Source of the DNA: Janthinobacterium sp. 67
GTDB lineage: Bacteria > Pseudomonadota > Gammaproteobacteria > Burkholderiales > Burkholderiaceae_D
Direction of reading: 5' to 3'
DNA: 64,000 nucleotides
NCBI RefSeq assembly: GCF_002797895.1
Contig: NZ_PGES01000001.1
Location: forward strand, 4,836,001 to 4,900,000
The number at the start of each line of letters is the position of its first letter. Positions within the stretch are counted from its first letter, which is position 1. The translations under genes were made by a program, and so were the position numbers. A model generated the notes under the pieces. The model had not been told where the DNA came from, made no database searches, and worked only from the letters and a program-made list of their open reading frames with translations. Shown here piece after piece: positions 1 to 8,738 of the stretch.

Positions 1-630
1 CGCGGCGTGGTCAGCAACTTCGCCTGCGAAAAGCCGCACCATGGCGCGGCCCACCAGTGGTTTACGGGCAGCGAAGGCATCGTCGCGCTGCTGCCGCTGC
101 CGGGCGAGCGCGTCTCTCTCGTCTGGTCGGCGCCCGATGCGCTGGCCGATACCTTGATGGCTGAACCGGCCGACGCGCTGGCCGCGCGCCTGGCCGCATA
201 CTGCCAGGACAAGTTGGGCAAGCTTACGCCTTTGCAGCCGGAGCTGGTGCGCGCATTCCCGCTGACCCTGATGCGCCCGCACGCCATGGTGGCGCCGCGC
301 GTGGCCCTGGTCGGCGACGCGGCCCACGTGGTGCACCCGATGGCCGGCCACGGCATGAACCTGGGCTTTGCCGACGTGGCGCAGCTGGTCAAGACGATCG
401 CTGAACGCGAAGCGCACCGCGGCATCGGCGACGAACGCGTGCTGGCCCGCTATGCGCGCGCGCGCAAGGAAGACGTGCTGCTGATGCAGCTGGCCACCGA
501 TGGCCTGGCGCGGTTATTCGGCGCTGATCTGGAACCGTTGCGCGTGGTTCGCAATTTGGGATTAAACTTGCTGGATAAATTACCTGCCCTGAAGCGAAAA
601 ATGATTTCGCACGCCTTGGGACATCCGTAA
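1..630 (+). CDS. UbiH/UbiF/COQ6-family FAD-dependent hydroxylase, C-terminal part (5' end outside window)
   Basis: The reading frame is open from the first base, so the N-terminal FAD-binding GxGxxG region lies upstream of the window. The visible 209 codons carry the second FAD-contacting motif of this flavoprotein family, VALVGDAAHVVHP followed by GHGMNLGFAD, about 100 residues in. The family hydroxylates the aromatic ring of ubiquinone precursors at the inner face of the membrane. Which ring position it acts on (UbiH, UbiF or UbiI role) cannot be decided from this fragment. The following dsbC gene is on the same strand about 150 bases on. Confidence 0.85.
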   Translation, partial: RGVVSNFACEKPHHGAAHQWFTGSEGIVALLPLPGERVSLVWSAPDALADTLMAEPADALAARLAAYCQDKLGKLTPLQPELVRAFPLTLMRPHAMVAPRVALVGDAAHVVHPMAGHGMNLGFADVAQLVKTIAEREAHRGIGDERVLARYARARKEDVLLMQLATDGLARLFGADLEPLRVVRNLGLNLLDKLPALKRKMISHALGHP

Positions 631-780
631 ATATCAGCGTATCTTAAGATATCGCCGGATAATGGTATTAGTGAAAATTCAAGGTCGCCGCAGCTGGTCT
701 GCGGCGATCGTTTTGTTAAAGAGATAACGGCGCCGGGCTCCCTGCCAGTTTCGCCGGGCGTTTCAAGTGGAGAAGTGATA

Positions 781-1518
781 GTGATAACAATGAACAGTAG
801 CATGAGCAAAATCGCCTTGCTGATGGCCTCGGGCCTGATGATGTCGTGCGCCGGCGCGGAAACGCCGACGGAAGCGAGCATCAAAAAGCTGATCGAGCCG
901 CGCCTGGGCGAAGGCGCCAAGGTCGATTCGGTCAAGGAAACGCCGTACGGCGGCCTGTACGAAGTGCGCACGGGCGGCGACATCCTGTACACGGACAAGA
1001 GCGCGCAATATCTGTTCGTCGGCCACGTCTTTGACGCCAAGACCTCGCAAGACCTGACCAAGGTGCGCCTGGACGAAGTCAACCGCATCAAGTTCTCCGA
1101 CCTGCCGCTCGATTCGGCCATGAAAACCGTCAAGGGCAATGGCAAGCGCGTGATTGCCGTGTTCGAAGATCCGAACTGCGGCTATTGCAAGCGCTTCCGC
1201 CAGAATGCGCTGAAGGAAATCGACAACGTCACCGTCTACACCTTCATGTACAACATCCTGTCGCCCGATTCGATCGCCAAGTCGCGCAATATCTGGTGCT
1301 CGCCGGACCGCAATAAGGCCTGGGATGACTGGATGCTGAACGGCAAAGTGCCTGCCGCATCGCCAGCCAATTGCGCCAACCCGCATGAAAAAATCCTGGC
1401 CCTGGGCCAGCAGCTGCGCGTTTCGGGCACGCCAGCCATCTTCTTTGCCGACGGCAGCCGTATTCCTGGCGCGGTCGATGCGAAAACGCTGGAACAGAAA
1501 TTCTCGACCATTAAGTAA
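781..1518 (+). CDS. dsbC: DsbC-family periplasmic thiol:disulfide isomerase
   Basis: The protein has about 245 residues: a hydrophobic signal segment (KIALLMASGLMMSCAGA), a DsbC-type dimerisation region, then a thioredoxin fold with active site CGYC near residues 133-136. A cis-proline loop (SGTPAIFF) lies near the end. DsbC reshuffles wrong disulfides in periplasmic proteins and is kept reduced by DsbD. I chose GTG at 781 because GGAGAAG at 769-775 sits five bases upstream. ATG codons at 790 and 802 are alternatives and would only shorten the signal peptide. A CxC near the signal cleavage site could instead suggest lipidation, but a full lipobox is not clear. A strong terminator follows. Confidence 0.9.
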   Translation: MITMNSSMSKIALLMASGLMMSCAGAETPTEASIKKLIEPRLGEGAKVDSVKETPYGGLYEVRTGGDILYTDKSAQYLFVGHVFDAKTSQDLTKVRLDEVNRIKFSDLPLDSAMKTVKGNGKRVIAVFEDPNCGYCKRFRQNALKEIDNVTVYTFMYNILSPDSIAKSRNIWCSPDRNKAWDDWMLNGKVPAASPANCANPHEKILALGQQLRVSGTPAIFFADGSRIPGAVDAKTLEQKFSTIK

Positions 1519-1546
1519 TCCGGGCTGTCGCCAGGAAGGCTGGACG

Positions 1547-1575
1547 GCGCGCCCTCGCAAGGCGCGCTTTTTTTT
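1547..1575 (+). terminator. Intrinsic terminator after dsbC
   Basis: A 7-bp stem, GCGCGCC (1547-1553) and GGCGCGC (1561-1567), with a 7-base loop is followed by eight T. It lies 29 bases after the dsbC stop and ends that transcript before the molybdenum hydroxylase genes. Confidence 0.85.
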
Positions 1576-1650
1576 GCATTTTTTTCCGCTGTCGTATCAT
1601 CAAGTGTTGTTCGTAGACGCCATAACAATCGAAAAAAGGGGAAGCAGCAG

Positions 1651-2109
1651 ATGATTACCTTGAATATCAACGGACGCGACACGCAAGTCGACGCCGATCC
1701 TTCCACGCCCATCCTGTGGGCGCTGCGCGACAACCTGAACATGACGGGCACCAAGTTCGGTTGTGGCGCGGCCCTGTGCGGCGCCTGCACGGTGCACCTC
1801 GACGGCCAGCCGATCCGCTCGTGCATCACGCCGATTTCCTCGGTGGGCGCGCAAAAGATCACCACCATCGAAGCGATGGAAAACGACCAGGTGGGAAAGG
1901 CCGTGCAGGCGGCATGGGTGCGCCACGACGTGCCGCAATGCGGCTACTGTCAAAGCGGCCAGGTGATGAGCGCCACGGCGCTGCTGCGCACCAACAAGTC
2001 GCCCAGCGACGCCGACATCGACGGCGCCATGAGCGGCAATATCTGCCGCTGCGGCACCTATCAACGGATCCGCGCAGCCATCAAGGACGCGGCCAAGACC
2101 CTGGCCTGA
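1651..2109 (+). CDS. (2Fe-2S)-binding small subunit of a xanthine-dehydrogenase/isoquinoline-oxidoreductase-type molybdenum hydroxylase
   Basis: This 152-residue protein has the two iron-sulfur domains of molybdenum hydroxylase small subunits. The N-terminal plant-ferredoxin-like cluster is CGAALCGACTVHL near residues 38-50, and the C-terminal helical-bundle cluster is CGYCQSGQ and GNICRCGTY. It passes electrons from the molybdopterin subunit towards an acceptor. The next gene starts 10 bases downstream and encodes the catalytic partner. No FAD subunit is present, which fits the two-subunit IorAB arrangement, where electrons go to a cytochrome or another external acceptor. The substrate is unknown. 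Confidence 0.93.
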   Translation: MITLNINGRDTQVDADPSTPILWALRDNLNMTGTKFGCGAALCGACTVHLDGQPIRSCITPISSVGAQKITTIEAMENDQVGKAVQAAWVRHDVPQCGYCQSGQVMSATALLRTNKSPSDADIDGAMSGNICRCGTYQRIRAAIKDAAKTLA

Positions 2110-2119
2110 GGAGAACGGC

Positions 2120-4393
2120 ATGCGTATCGAATGGTTGAATCAGGAAGCATTGCAGCATGGCGGCGTGACCCTCGGTGCGGCGCTGGCATCGGCGCCGGTG
2201 GCTGTGGTTGGCGCGGCCGATGGCGTCTCGCGGCGCGGTTTCATGAAGGCCGGCGCGGTGGCTGGCGGCGGCTTGATGCTGGGCTTTTTCCTGCCTGGCG
2301 CAGGCAAGCTGGCGCAGGCGGCCGATGCCGCTCCGGCCAAGCCCGTGTATGCGCCGAACGCCTTCTTGCACATCGCTCCCGATAACACGGTGACGGTGCA
2401 GGTGAACCGGCTGGAATTTGGACAGGGCGTGCAAACGAGCTTACCCATGCTGATCGCCGAGGAACTCGACGCCGACTGGAGCCTGGTGCACGGCGCGCTG
2501 GCGCCCGCCGGCGAGCAGTACAAGGATGCCGCCTACGGCATGCAGATGACGGGCGGCTCGGGCAGCATCGCCCACTCGTTTACGCAGTACCGCGAAATCG
2601 GCGCCAAGGCGCGCGCCATGCTGGTGGGCGCAGCCGCCGCGCAGTGGAAAGTCAATCCCGACCAGGTGCGCGCCGCCAAGGGCGTGCTGTATGGCCCCGG
2701 CGGACAAAAGGCGACGTATGGCGAGTTTGCCGATGCGGCCATGCGCCAGCCCGTGCCCGCCACCGTGAAGCTGAAAGACCCGCGCGAATTTTCCATCATC
2801 GGCAGACCCGTGAAACGCCTGGACGCAGCAGCCAAGTCGACGGGAAAACAGCAGTTTGGCATTGACTTCAAGCCGCCCGGTGCGAAAGTGGCCATGGTGG
2901 CGCGTCCGCCCGTGTTTGGCGCCAAGGTGGCGAAATTCGACGCCAGCAAGGCGAAAGCCATCAAGGGCGTGCTCGAGGTGCTGGAAGTGAAGACCGACCG
3001 TGGCGGCAGCGGCGTGGCCGTCATCGCCGACGGCTACTGGCCCGCCAAGCAGGGACGCGATGCGCTGGCGATCGAGTGGGATACGAGCGCCGTGGAAAAG
3101 GTCAGCAGCGACAAGCAGCTGGCCGCCTTCAAGGCGCTGGCGAAAACGCTAGGTACCGTCGCCAGGCCTGCCGACATGGGCAAGCTGGCGTCGGCGCCGA
3201 AAAAGATCGAAGCCGTGTACGAATTCCCTTATCTGGCGCACGCGCCGATGGAACCGCTCAACTGCGTCGTCGACCTGCAAGCGGACAAATGCACGATGTG
3301 GGTCGGTTCGCAATTCCAGACGGGCGACCAGGCGGCGATTGCCGCGACTTCCGGCCTGAAGCCGGAGCAGGTGACCTTGCACACGATGATGGCCGGTGGC
3401 GGCTTTGGCCGGCGCGCCGTGCCTAGTTCCGATTATGTGGTCGAAGCCGTCAACGTCGCCAAGGCCTACCGGGCGGCGGGCAAGAGCGGCCCGTTAAAGC
3501 TGATGTGGAGCCGCGAGGATGACATCAAGGGCGGCTACTACCGGCCATCGCATGTGCACCGCGCGCAGATCGGCCTCGACGCCAAGGGCAAGATCCTCGC
3601 CTGGGACCACACCATCGTGGGCCAGTCCATCATGGCCGGCACGCCGTTCGAAGCCTTCATGGTGAAAAATGGCGTCGACGGCACCATGGTCGAAGGCATG
3701 GGCGAGCCGTACACCCTGCCGATGAAGCTGTCCGTGCACACGGCCAAGGCGAACGTGCCCGTGCTGTGGTGGCGCTCCGTCGGCTCGACGCATACGGCCT
3801 TCGTCATGGAAACCCTGATCGACGAGGCGGCGCATGTGGCGAAGATGGACCCCGTCGCCTACCGCAAGCAGCTGATCGACGCCAAGCACACGCGCCACAT
3901 CGCCGCGCTGGACCTGGCCGTGGCCAAGTCCGGCTATGGCAAGAAGAAGCTGCCGAAGGGACAAGCCTGGGGCGTGGCCATGCACGAGTCGTTCAATTCC
4001 GTCGTCGCCTACGTGGTGACGGCGTCGGTGGTGGAGGGCGCGCCCAAGCTGCACCAGGTATGGGCGGGCGTGCATTGCAACCTGGCCGTCAACCCCTTGA
4101 CGATCGAGGCGCAAGTGCAGGGCGCCGCGCTGATGGCGCTGGGCATGACCATCCCTGGCGCGGCCATCACCCTCAAGGAGGGCGTGGTGGAGCAGCAGAA
4201 CTTCGGCGACTACCCCGTGCCGCGCATGCCCGACATGCCTGTGATCGAAGTGCACCTGGTGCCGTCGGGCGATGCGCCGACGGGCATGGGCGAACCGGGC
4301 GTGCCGCCATTGGCGCCTGCGTTTGCCAATGCGCTGTTCGCCCTGACGGGCAAGCGCCTGCGCAAGCTGCCGTTCGACCTGGCGGCCGCATGA
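2120..4393 (+). CDS. Molybdopterin-binding catalytic subunit of an IorB-like molybdenum hydroxylase
   Basis: The 757-residue protein matches the large subunit of the xanthine dehydrogenase family. Visible family features are AGGGFGRRAVPSSD in the middle and the C-terminal GMGEPGVPPLAPAFANA, where the conserved glutamate assists catalysis. A twin-arginine motif SRRGFMK at residues 37-43 precedes a hydrophobic stretch, so the folded complex is probably exported by Tat, with the small subunit carried along. The motif lies unusually far from the start; ATG 2120 is supported by GAGGAG just upstream. The order small subunit, large subunit, MocA-like protein suggests one maturation and assembly operon. 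Confidence 0.92.
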   Translation: MRIEWLNQEALQHGGVTLGAALASAPVAVVGAADGVSRRGFMKAGAVAGGGLMLGFFLPGAGKLAQAADAAPAKPVYAPNAFLHIAPDNTVTVQVNRLEFGQGVQTSLPMLIAEELDADWSLVHGALAPAGEQYKDAAYGMQMTGGSGSIAHSFTQYREIGAKARAMLVGAAAAQWKVNPDQVRAAKGVLYGPGGQKATYGEFADAAMRQPVPATVKLKDPREFSIIGRPVKRLDAAAKSTGKQQFGIDFKPPGAKVAMVARPPVFGAKVAKFDASKAKAIKGVLEVLEVKTDRGGSGVAVIADGYWPAKQGRDALAIEWDTSAVEKVSSDKQLAAFKALAKTLGTVARPADMGKLASAPKKIEAVYEFPYLAHAPMEPLNCVVDLQADKCTMWVGSQFQTGDQAAIAATSGLKPEQVTLHTMMAGGGFGRRAVPSSDYVVEAVNVAKAYRAAGKSGPLKLMWSREDDIKGGYYRPSHVHRAQIGLDAKGKILAWDHTIVGQSIMAGTPFEAFMVKNGVDGTMVEGMGEPYTLPMKLSVHTAKANVPVLWWRSVGSTHTAFVMETLIDEAAHVAKMDPVAYRKQLIDAKHTRHIAALDLAVAKSGYGKKKLPKGQAWGVAMHESFNSVVAYVVTASVVEGAPKLHQVWAGVHCNLAVNPLTIEAQVQGAALMALGMTIPGAAITLKEGVVEQQNFGDYPVPRMPDMPVIEVHLVPSGDAPTGMGEPGVPPLAPAFANALFALTGKRLRKLPFDLAAA

Positions 4394-4406
4394 CGGTAGT
4401 GGTGTC

Positions 4407-5015
4407 TTGAGTACGGTCGGCATCTTGCTGGCAGCCGGAAGGGGGCGCAGGTTCGACCCTTCCGGCGTACAGAACAAATTATTGCAGCCACTGGCCGAGG
4501 GCCCGCATGCGGGTTTGCCGGTGGTGGCGGCGGCGGCAAAAGCCATGCTGGCGGCCTTGCCGCGCGTGCTGGCCGTGGTGCACGCAGACGACACGCAGGT
4601 GGCGCGCGTGCTCGGCGCGCTGGGCTGCGAAGTGCGCGTCTGCCATGACGCCGACACAGGCATGGCCGCCTCGCTCACCTGCGCCATCGATTATGTGCGC
4701 GGCGCGCCGGGCTGGCTGATCGCCCTGGGCGACATGCCTTTCGTGGAAGCGGCTACAATCGCCGCCTTGTCGCAAGCCATCGACGATGGGGCGCGCATCG
4801 CCGTGCCCGTGTTCCAGGGACGGCGCGGCAATCCTGTCGCGTTCAGCGCCTTCCACTTGCCGCTGCTGCTGGCGCTCGATGGCGACCAGGGCGCGCGCAG
4901 CATCGTCAACAGCCATGCCGTATGCGAAGTGACAGTGGACGACGGCGGCATCTTGCGCGATATTGATACACCTGACGATTTGTCGCCGGTGCATGGCGCG
5001 CCCGGGCGATTGTAG
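4407..5015 (+). CDS. MocA-like nucleotidyltransferase (molybdenum cofactor cytidylyltransferase family)
   Basis: The 202-residue protein opens with the nucleotidyltransferase signature ILLAAGRGRRF and contains ALGDMPFV, the metal-binding aspartate motif of MobA/MocA proteins. Family members attach CMP to molybdopterin to give the cytosine dinucleotide form used by xanthine-oxidase-type enzymes. Its position 13 bases after the catalytic subunit supports that role here. The start is inferred as TTG at 4407, since the family motif begins a few residues later and no in-frame ATG is nearby. It could also act in sulfuration or insertion of the cofactor, as some MocA-like partners do. Confidence 0.82.
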   Translation: MSTVGILLAAGRGRRFDPSGVQNKLLQPLAEGPHAGLPVVAAAAKAMLAALPRVLAVVHADDTQVARVLGALGCEVRVCHDADTGMAASLTCAIDYVRGAPGWLIALGDMPFVEAATIAALSQAIDDGARIAVPVFQGRRGNPVAFSAFHLPLLLALDGDQGARSIVNSHAVCEVTVDDGGILRDIDTPDDLSPVHGAPGRL

Positions 5016-5042
5016 AACATCCATGCCAGACACGAGGAAAAC

Positions 5043-6923
5043 ATGAAGAAAGCACCGATTAAAAAAATCACCGCAAAAGCCTCCGGCAATGCCATAAGCA
5101 AAGCCGCAGCGAAAACCAGGGCGAAAGCCGCACCGGCCGCCGGCATCATCTACAGCATCGCCGCAGCGGACCTGGCAGGCCACATGTTCAAGGTGACGTT
5201 GACGGTCAAGTCGCCGGCGGCCATCGGTCAGGTATTTTCCCTGCCGGCCTGGATCCCGGGCAGCTACATGATCCGCGAATTTTCGCGCAACATCGTCAGC
5301 ATCCGCGCCGAATCCGAGGGCAAGGCCGTGGCGCTGACCAAACTGGACAAGCACTCGTGGCAAGCCGCCCCGTGCAAGGGTCCGTTGACGGTCGAATACG
5401 ACGTGTATGCATGGGATCTGTCCGTGCGCGCCGCCCACCTGGACCAGAATCATGGCTTCTTCAACGGCACCAGCGTATTTCTGCGCGTGCTGGGCCAGGA
5501 ATCCGACGCCCATGAAGTGCACATCGTGCAGCCCAAGGATGCGGCCTGCAAGGCCTGGAAAGTGGCCACCACCCTGCCGGAACTCAAGGCGAAGCGCTAC
5601 GGCTTCGGCAGCTACCAGGCGGCCAACTACGATGAGCTGATCGACCACCCGGTGGAGATGGGCGACTTCGCGCTGGCCACCTTTACCGCGCATGGCGTGC
5701 CGCACGATATCGTCGTCACGGGCAAGGTGCCGAACCTGGACCTGGACCGTCTGTGCCGCGACCTGAAAGCCATCTGCGAAACGCAGATCGCCTTCTTCGA
5801 GCCGAAGACAAAGAAAGCGCCGATGGAGCGCTATGTGTTCATGACCATGGCCGTCGGCGACGGTTACGGCGGCCTCGAACACCGCGCCTCGACGGCGCTG
5901 ATCTGCGCGCGCGCCGACTTGCCGACGACGGCGTCCACCAGCAACGAGATCGGTGACGGCTACCTGAAATTCCTCGGCCTGTGCAGCCACGAGTACTTCC
6001 ACACCTGGAACGTCAAGCGCATCAAGCCGGCCGCGTTTGCGCCGTACAACCTGCAGGCGGAAAGCTACTCGCCGCTGTTGTGGCTGTTCGAAGGCTTCAC
6101 CAGCTATTACGACGACCTGATGCTGGTGCGCGCGGGCCTGATCGACGAGGCGGCCTATTTCAAGCTGCTGGGGAAAACCGTCAACAGCGTCTTGCGCGGT
6201 AGCGGCCGCACCAAGCAAAGCGTGGCCGATTCCAGCTTCGACGCCTGGGGCAAGTACTACCGTCAGGATGAAAACGCGCCGAATGCCATCGTCAGCTACT
6301 ACACCAAGGGTTCGCTGATCGCGCTGGCCTTCGACCTGACGATCCGCACGAAGACGAATGGCGAGAAATCGTTGGACGACGTGATGCAGGCGCTGTGGCA
6401 GCGCTATGGCCGCGATTTCTACAAGGGCAAAGCGCGCGGCGTGACGCCGGCCGAAGTCGAAGCCCTGTTCGATGAAGTCTCCGGCACGCGCATGAAGCCG
6501 TTCTTCGAACGCTACATTCGCGGCACGGACGACGTGCCGCTGGCGCGCCTGCTGGCGCCGTTCGGCGTGAAATACAGCGACGCGCGCAAGGCGGAAAAAG
6601 CCAGCCTGGACGTCAACCTCGGCCGCGACGGCAACGACGCCAAACTGGCGCAGGTGCATCAGGGCGGCGCCGCCCACGCAGCCGGCCTGTCGGCGGGCGA
6701 CGTGCTGGTGGCCATCGATGGCTTGCGCGTGACGGGCACCAACCTGGATACCTTGCTGGGCCGTTACGCCGTCGGCGCCAAGGTGGCGGTCCACGCCTTC
6801 CGCCGCGATGAGCTGATGACGTTTGCGGCCGTGCTGCAGGGCGACCGCGTGCCGGGTGTCAGCTTGAGCCTGCTGCCGGCGCCAAAGAAAGCCACGGGGC
6901 CGAAGCGGCCTAGCGCTGTATAA
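5043..6923 (+). CDS. M61-family metallopeptidase with C-terminal PDZ domain
   Basis: The 626-residue protein has the M61 (glycyl aminopeptidase) layout: an N-terminal beta domain, a gluzincin catalytic domain with HEYFH at residues 316-320, a downstream glutamate region (WLFEGFTSYYDD), and a PDZ domain near residues 510-600. The two histidines and the later glutamate are the expected zinc ligands and the first glutamate is the base. The first 34 residues are rich in Lys and Ala and contain no signal peptide, so I infer a cytoplasmic enzyme, although many relatives are exported. A terminator follows at 6946. Confidence 0.9.
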   Translation: MKKAPIKKITAKASGNAISKAAAKTRAKAAPAAGIIYSIAAADLAGHMFKVTLTVKSPAAIGQVFSLPAWIPGSYMIREFSRNIVSIRAESEGKAVALTKLDKHSWQAAPCKGPLTVEYDVYAWDLSVRAAHLDQNHGFFNGTSVFLRVLGQESDAHEVHIVQPKDAACKAWKVATTLPELKAKRYGFGSYQAANYDELIDHPVEMGDFALATFTAHGVPHDIVVTGKVPNLDLDRLCRDLKAICETQIAFFEPKTKKAPMERYVFMTMAVGDGYGGLEHRASTALICARADLPTTASTSNEIGDGYLKFLGLCSHEYFHTWNVKRIKPAAFAPYNLQAESYSPLLWLFEGFTSYYDDLMLVRAGLIDEAAYFKLLGKTVNSVLRGSGRTKQSVADSSFDAWGKYYRQDENAPNAIVSYYTKGSLIALAFDLTIRTKTNGEKSLDDVMQALWQRYGRDFYKGKARGVTPAEVEALFDEVSGTRMKPFFERYIRGTDDVPLARLLAPFGVKYSDARKAEKASLDVNLGRDGNDAKLAQVHQGGAAHAAGLSAGDVLVAIDGLRVTGTNLDTLLGRYAVGAKVAVHAFRRDELMTFAAVLQGDRVPGVSLSLLPAPKKATGPKRPSAV

Positions 6924-6945
6924 GCTGTTCGTCATGCGGTAAGAC

Positions 6946-6973
6946 AGAAAACCGGCCTTCTGGCCGGTTTTCT
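6946..6973. terminator. Strong intrinsic terminator after the M61 peptidase gene
   Basis: A 12-bp perfect stem (6946-6957 with 6962-6973) around a 4-base loop has A-rich and T-rich outer ends, so it can work in both directions. It separates the peptidase gene from the diguanylate cyclase gene. Confidence 0.88.
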
Positions 6974-7106
6974 ATTTCAGGCTGCCATTTCAATGGCAAC
7001 TGATCCGCCGGCACTGCCGGCTTGCCATCATATTTACTGCAAATGAACTAATTTTTCTTTAACTAAACTAAAATTGCCGAATTGATTCTTTTAGATCGCA
7101 CCCAAC

Positions 7107-8303
7107 GTGGAAACCCTCGATCCCCGAACGATTATGCTGATGACGACCCTGATGTGCGGAGCCATGAGCATCGTCATGTTCTCCGTGTATCGCAGCTTCC
7201 GGCGCGAAGTGCAGGGACTGGGGCATTGGGCGGCCGGCTTGTTGTTGCTGGTGTGCGCGTCCCTGCTGTTCGGTACGCGCGAAGTGCTGCCGCCGGCATG
7301 GTCCATGATCGCGGCCAATGCGGCGCTGGTGGCCGGCATCGGCCTGTCGATGCTGGGCACGGAGACATTTTTTGGCCTGGCGCCCAGCCGCCGCGCTTAT
7401 CTGCTGATACTTGCCCTGGCCGTCGCCGGCAACAGCTGGTGGCTGCTGGTGCGCCCCGATTTCTCGGTGCGCGTGGCGCTCTTTTCCCTGCTGGTCTTCC
7501 TGTTTTATGCGCGTCAGGTGCAACTGGTGTGGCGCCATGGCGAGCGCCATTTCTCGAGCTTTTTCTTTGGCGCGCTGATGTTGCTGCAAGCCGTCGTGGT
7601 GCTGGCGCGCGGCGTGTCCGCCCTGGTGCATGGCGGCGCCAGCGTGAACCTGATGGTGGCTGGCACGCCGGCCGGCATCTATCTGGCGGTCGCCAATTTC
7701 ATGGCGCTGCTGCTGACGGTGGGTTTCATGACGGTGGCCACGCGCCGCCTGCAGCAGATACTGGAGCGCCGCTCGACCCACGATCCGCTCACGCAAGTAC
7801 TGAACCGGCGCGGCTTTGGCGACGCCTATGCGCGCGAGACGGGCAATCTGCGGCGCCGCCGTTTGCCGCTGACGCTGCTCAGCATCGACCTCGATTACTT
7901 CAAATTGATCAATGACCGCTACGGTCACGCGGTGGGCGACCAGGTGCTGGCGCACGTGGCCACCGTTATCAAGGGCGCCTTGCGCGAATCGGATTGCGTG
8001 GCGCGTTTCGGCGGCGAGGAGTTCGTCGTGCTGATGCCAGACATGCCGGCGCATAACGCGCTGGGCGTGGCCGAACGCATCCGCGCCTTGCTGCACGAGC
8101 CCAGTCGGCTGCCACCGTGTACGGTCAGCATCGGCGTCGCTTGCCAGGCATCGGTGGTGGAGGGGCTGGAACAGTTGCTGTCGCGCGCCGATGCAGCCCT
8201 GTACCTGGCCAAGGAGCGGGGACGCGACCGCATCGAACTCGATGCTTGCGCGGTTACTGGGGACCGGACAATGTCCGCAGCTGGAAGCGGTACTGGTCGT
8301 TGA
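7107..8303 (+). CDS. Membrane-bound diguanylate cyclase (GGDEF domain)
   Basis: The N-terminal 200 residues form about six or seven hydrophobic segments. The C-terminal 170 residues are a GGDEF domain with active-site motif GGEEF at residues 302-306. It makes the second messenger cyclic di-GMP from two GTP. An RxxD inhibitory site (RESD) lies exactly five residues before GGEEF, so feedback inhibition by product is expected. The start is read as GTG 7107; ATG 7134 is an alternative. The last 50 bases overlap the 3' end of the convergent TonB-like lipoprotein gene. The membrane part resembles no named sensor domain that I can recognise. Confidence 0.9.
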   Translation: METLDPRTIMLMTTLMCGAMSIVMFSVYRSFRREVQGLGHWAAGLLLLVCASLLFGTREVLPPAWSMIAANAALVAGIGLSMLGTETFFGLAPSRRAYLLILALAVAGNSWWLLVRPDFSVRVALFSLLVFLFYARQVQLVWRHGERHFSSFFFGALMLLQAVVVLARGVSALVHGGASVNLMVAGTPAGIYLAVANFMALLLTVGFMTVATRRLQQILERRSTHDPLTQVLNRRGFGDAYARETGNLRRRRLPLTLLSIDLDYFKLINDRYGHAVGDQVLAHVATVIKGALRESDCVARFGGEEFVVLMPDMPAHNALGVAERIRALLHEPSRLPPCTVSIGVACQASVVEGLEQLLSRADAALYLAKERGRDRIELDACAVTGDRTMSAAGSGTGR

Positions 8304-8718
8304 ACGGGAAGGTTTCGGAGAAATCGAAGGTCCGGGCGTGGCGGCGCATCAGGTGCCCGGCCGGCGGAAACGCGGTGTGCACGCGCCGCACGGCGGCCAG
8401 CGCCGCAGCCGATGCTTCGCTGTCGCGCGAACGGTGCACGTGCACGTTTTTCAGCTCGCCGTCCGGGCCCACGCTCAGGTCGAGCACGACGATGGCCGGC
8501 AGCATGGGCGGCAGGCGCCCACTGAACGTGTATTCCCCATTGGCCGCCATGATCTGCTGTGCCACCAGCGACTTGTAGGCATCGATGCTGGCCGCCAGCT
8601 GTATCGCGGCCGGCGTGCGAGGGAGCGTGGACGTGGGCGTATATGCCGCAGGTGGTGGCGTACTTTGGCAGGCTGCCAGCAGGCTGGCGGCGGCAAGGAT
8701 AGTGATTGCGTATCTCAT
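8254..8718 (-). CDS. Small lipoprotein with a TonB C-terminal-like domain
   Basis: The 154-residue protein starts with a lipoprotein signal peptide whose lipobox LLAAC ends at Cys17, followed by a Pro/Thr-rich linker. The C-terminal half (IVVLDLSVGPDGELKNVHVHRS) has the beta-alpha-beta pattern of TonB C-terminal domains, with VxxDGxV-like spacing. It lacks the N-terminal membrane anchor and Pro-rich spacer of a true energy transducer, so I expect a periplasm-facing lipoprotein of unknown role. It lies 20 bases downstream of trpC on the same strand and may be read from the trp transcript. Its 3' end overlaps the convergent GGDEF gene by 50 bases. Confidence 0.72.
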   Translation of the reverse strand: MRYAITILAAASLLAACQSTPPPAAYTPTSTLPRTPAAIQLAASIDAYKSLVAQQIMAANGEYTFSGRLPPMLPAIVVLDLSVGPDGELKNVHVHRSRDSEASAAALAAVRRVHTAFPPAGHLMRRHARTFDFSETFPFNDQYRFQLRTLSGPQ

Positions 8719-8738
8719 GGCTGCCAGCCTATCATGGT

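Noticed and set aside
4479..6935. Long minus-strand frame opposite the M61 peptidase
   Set aside because: Same mirror-image composition, no motifs, no ribosome-binding site, and the plus strand has two well-supported genes.
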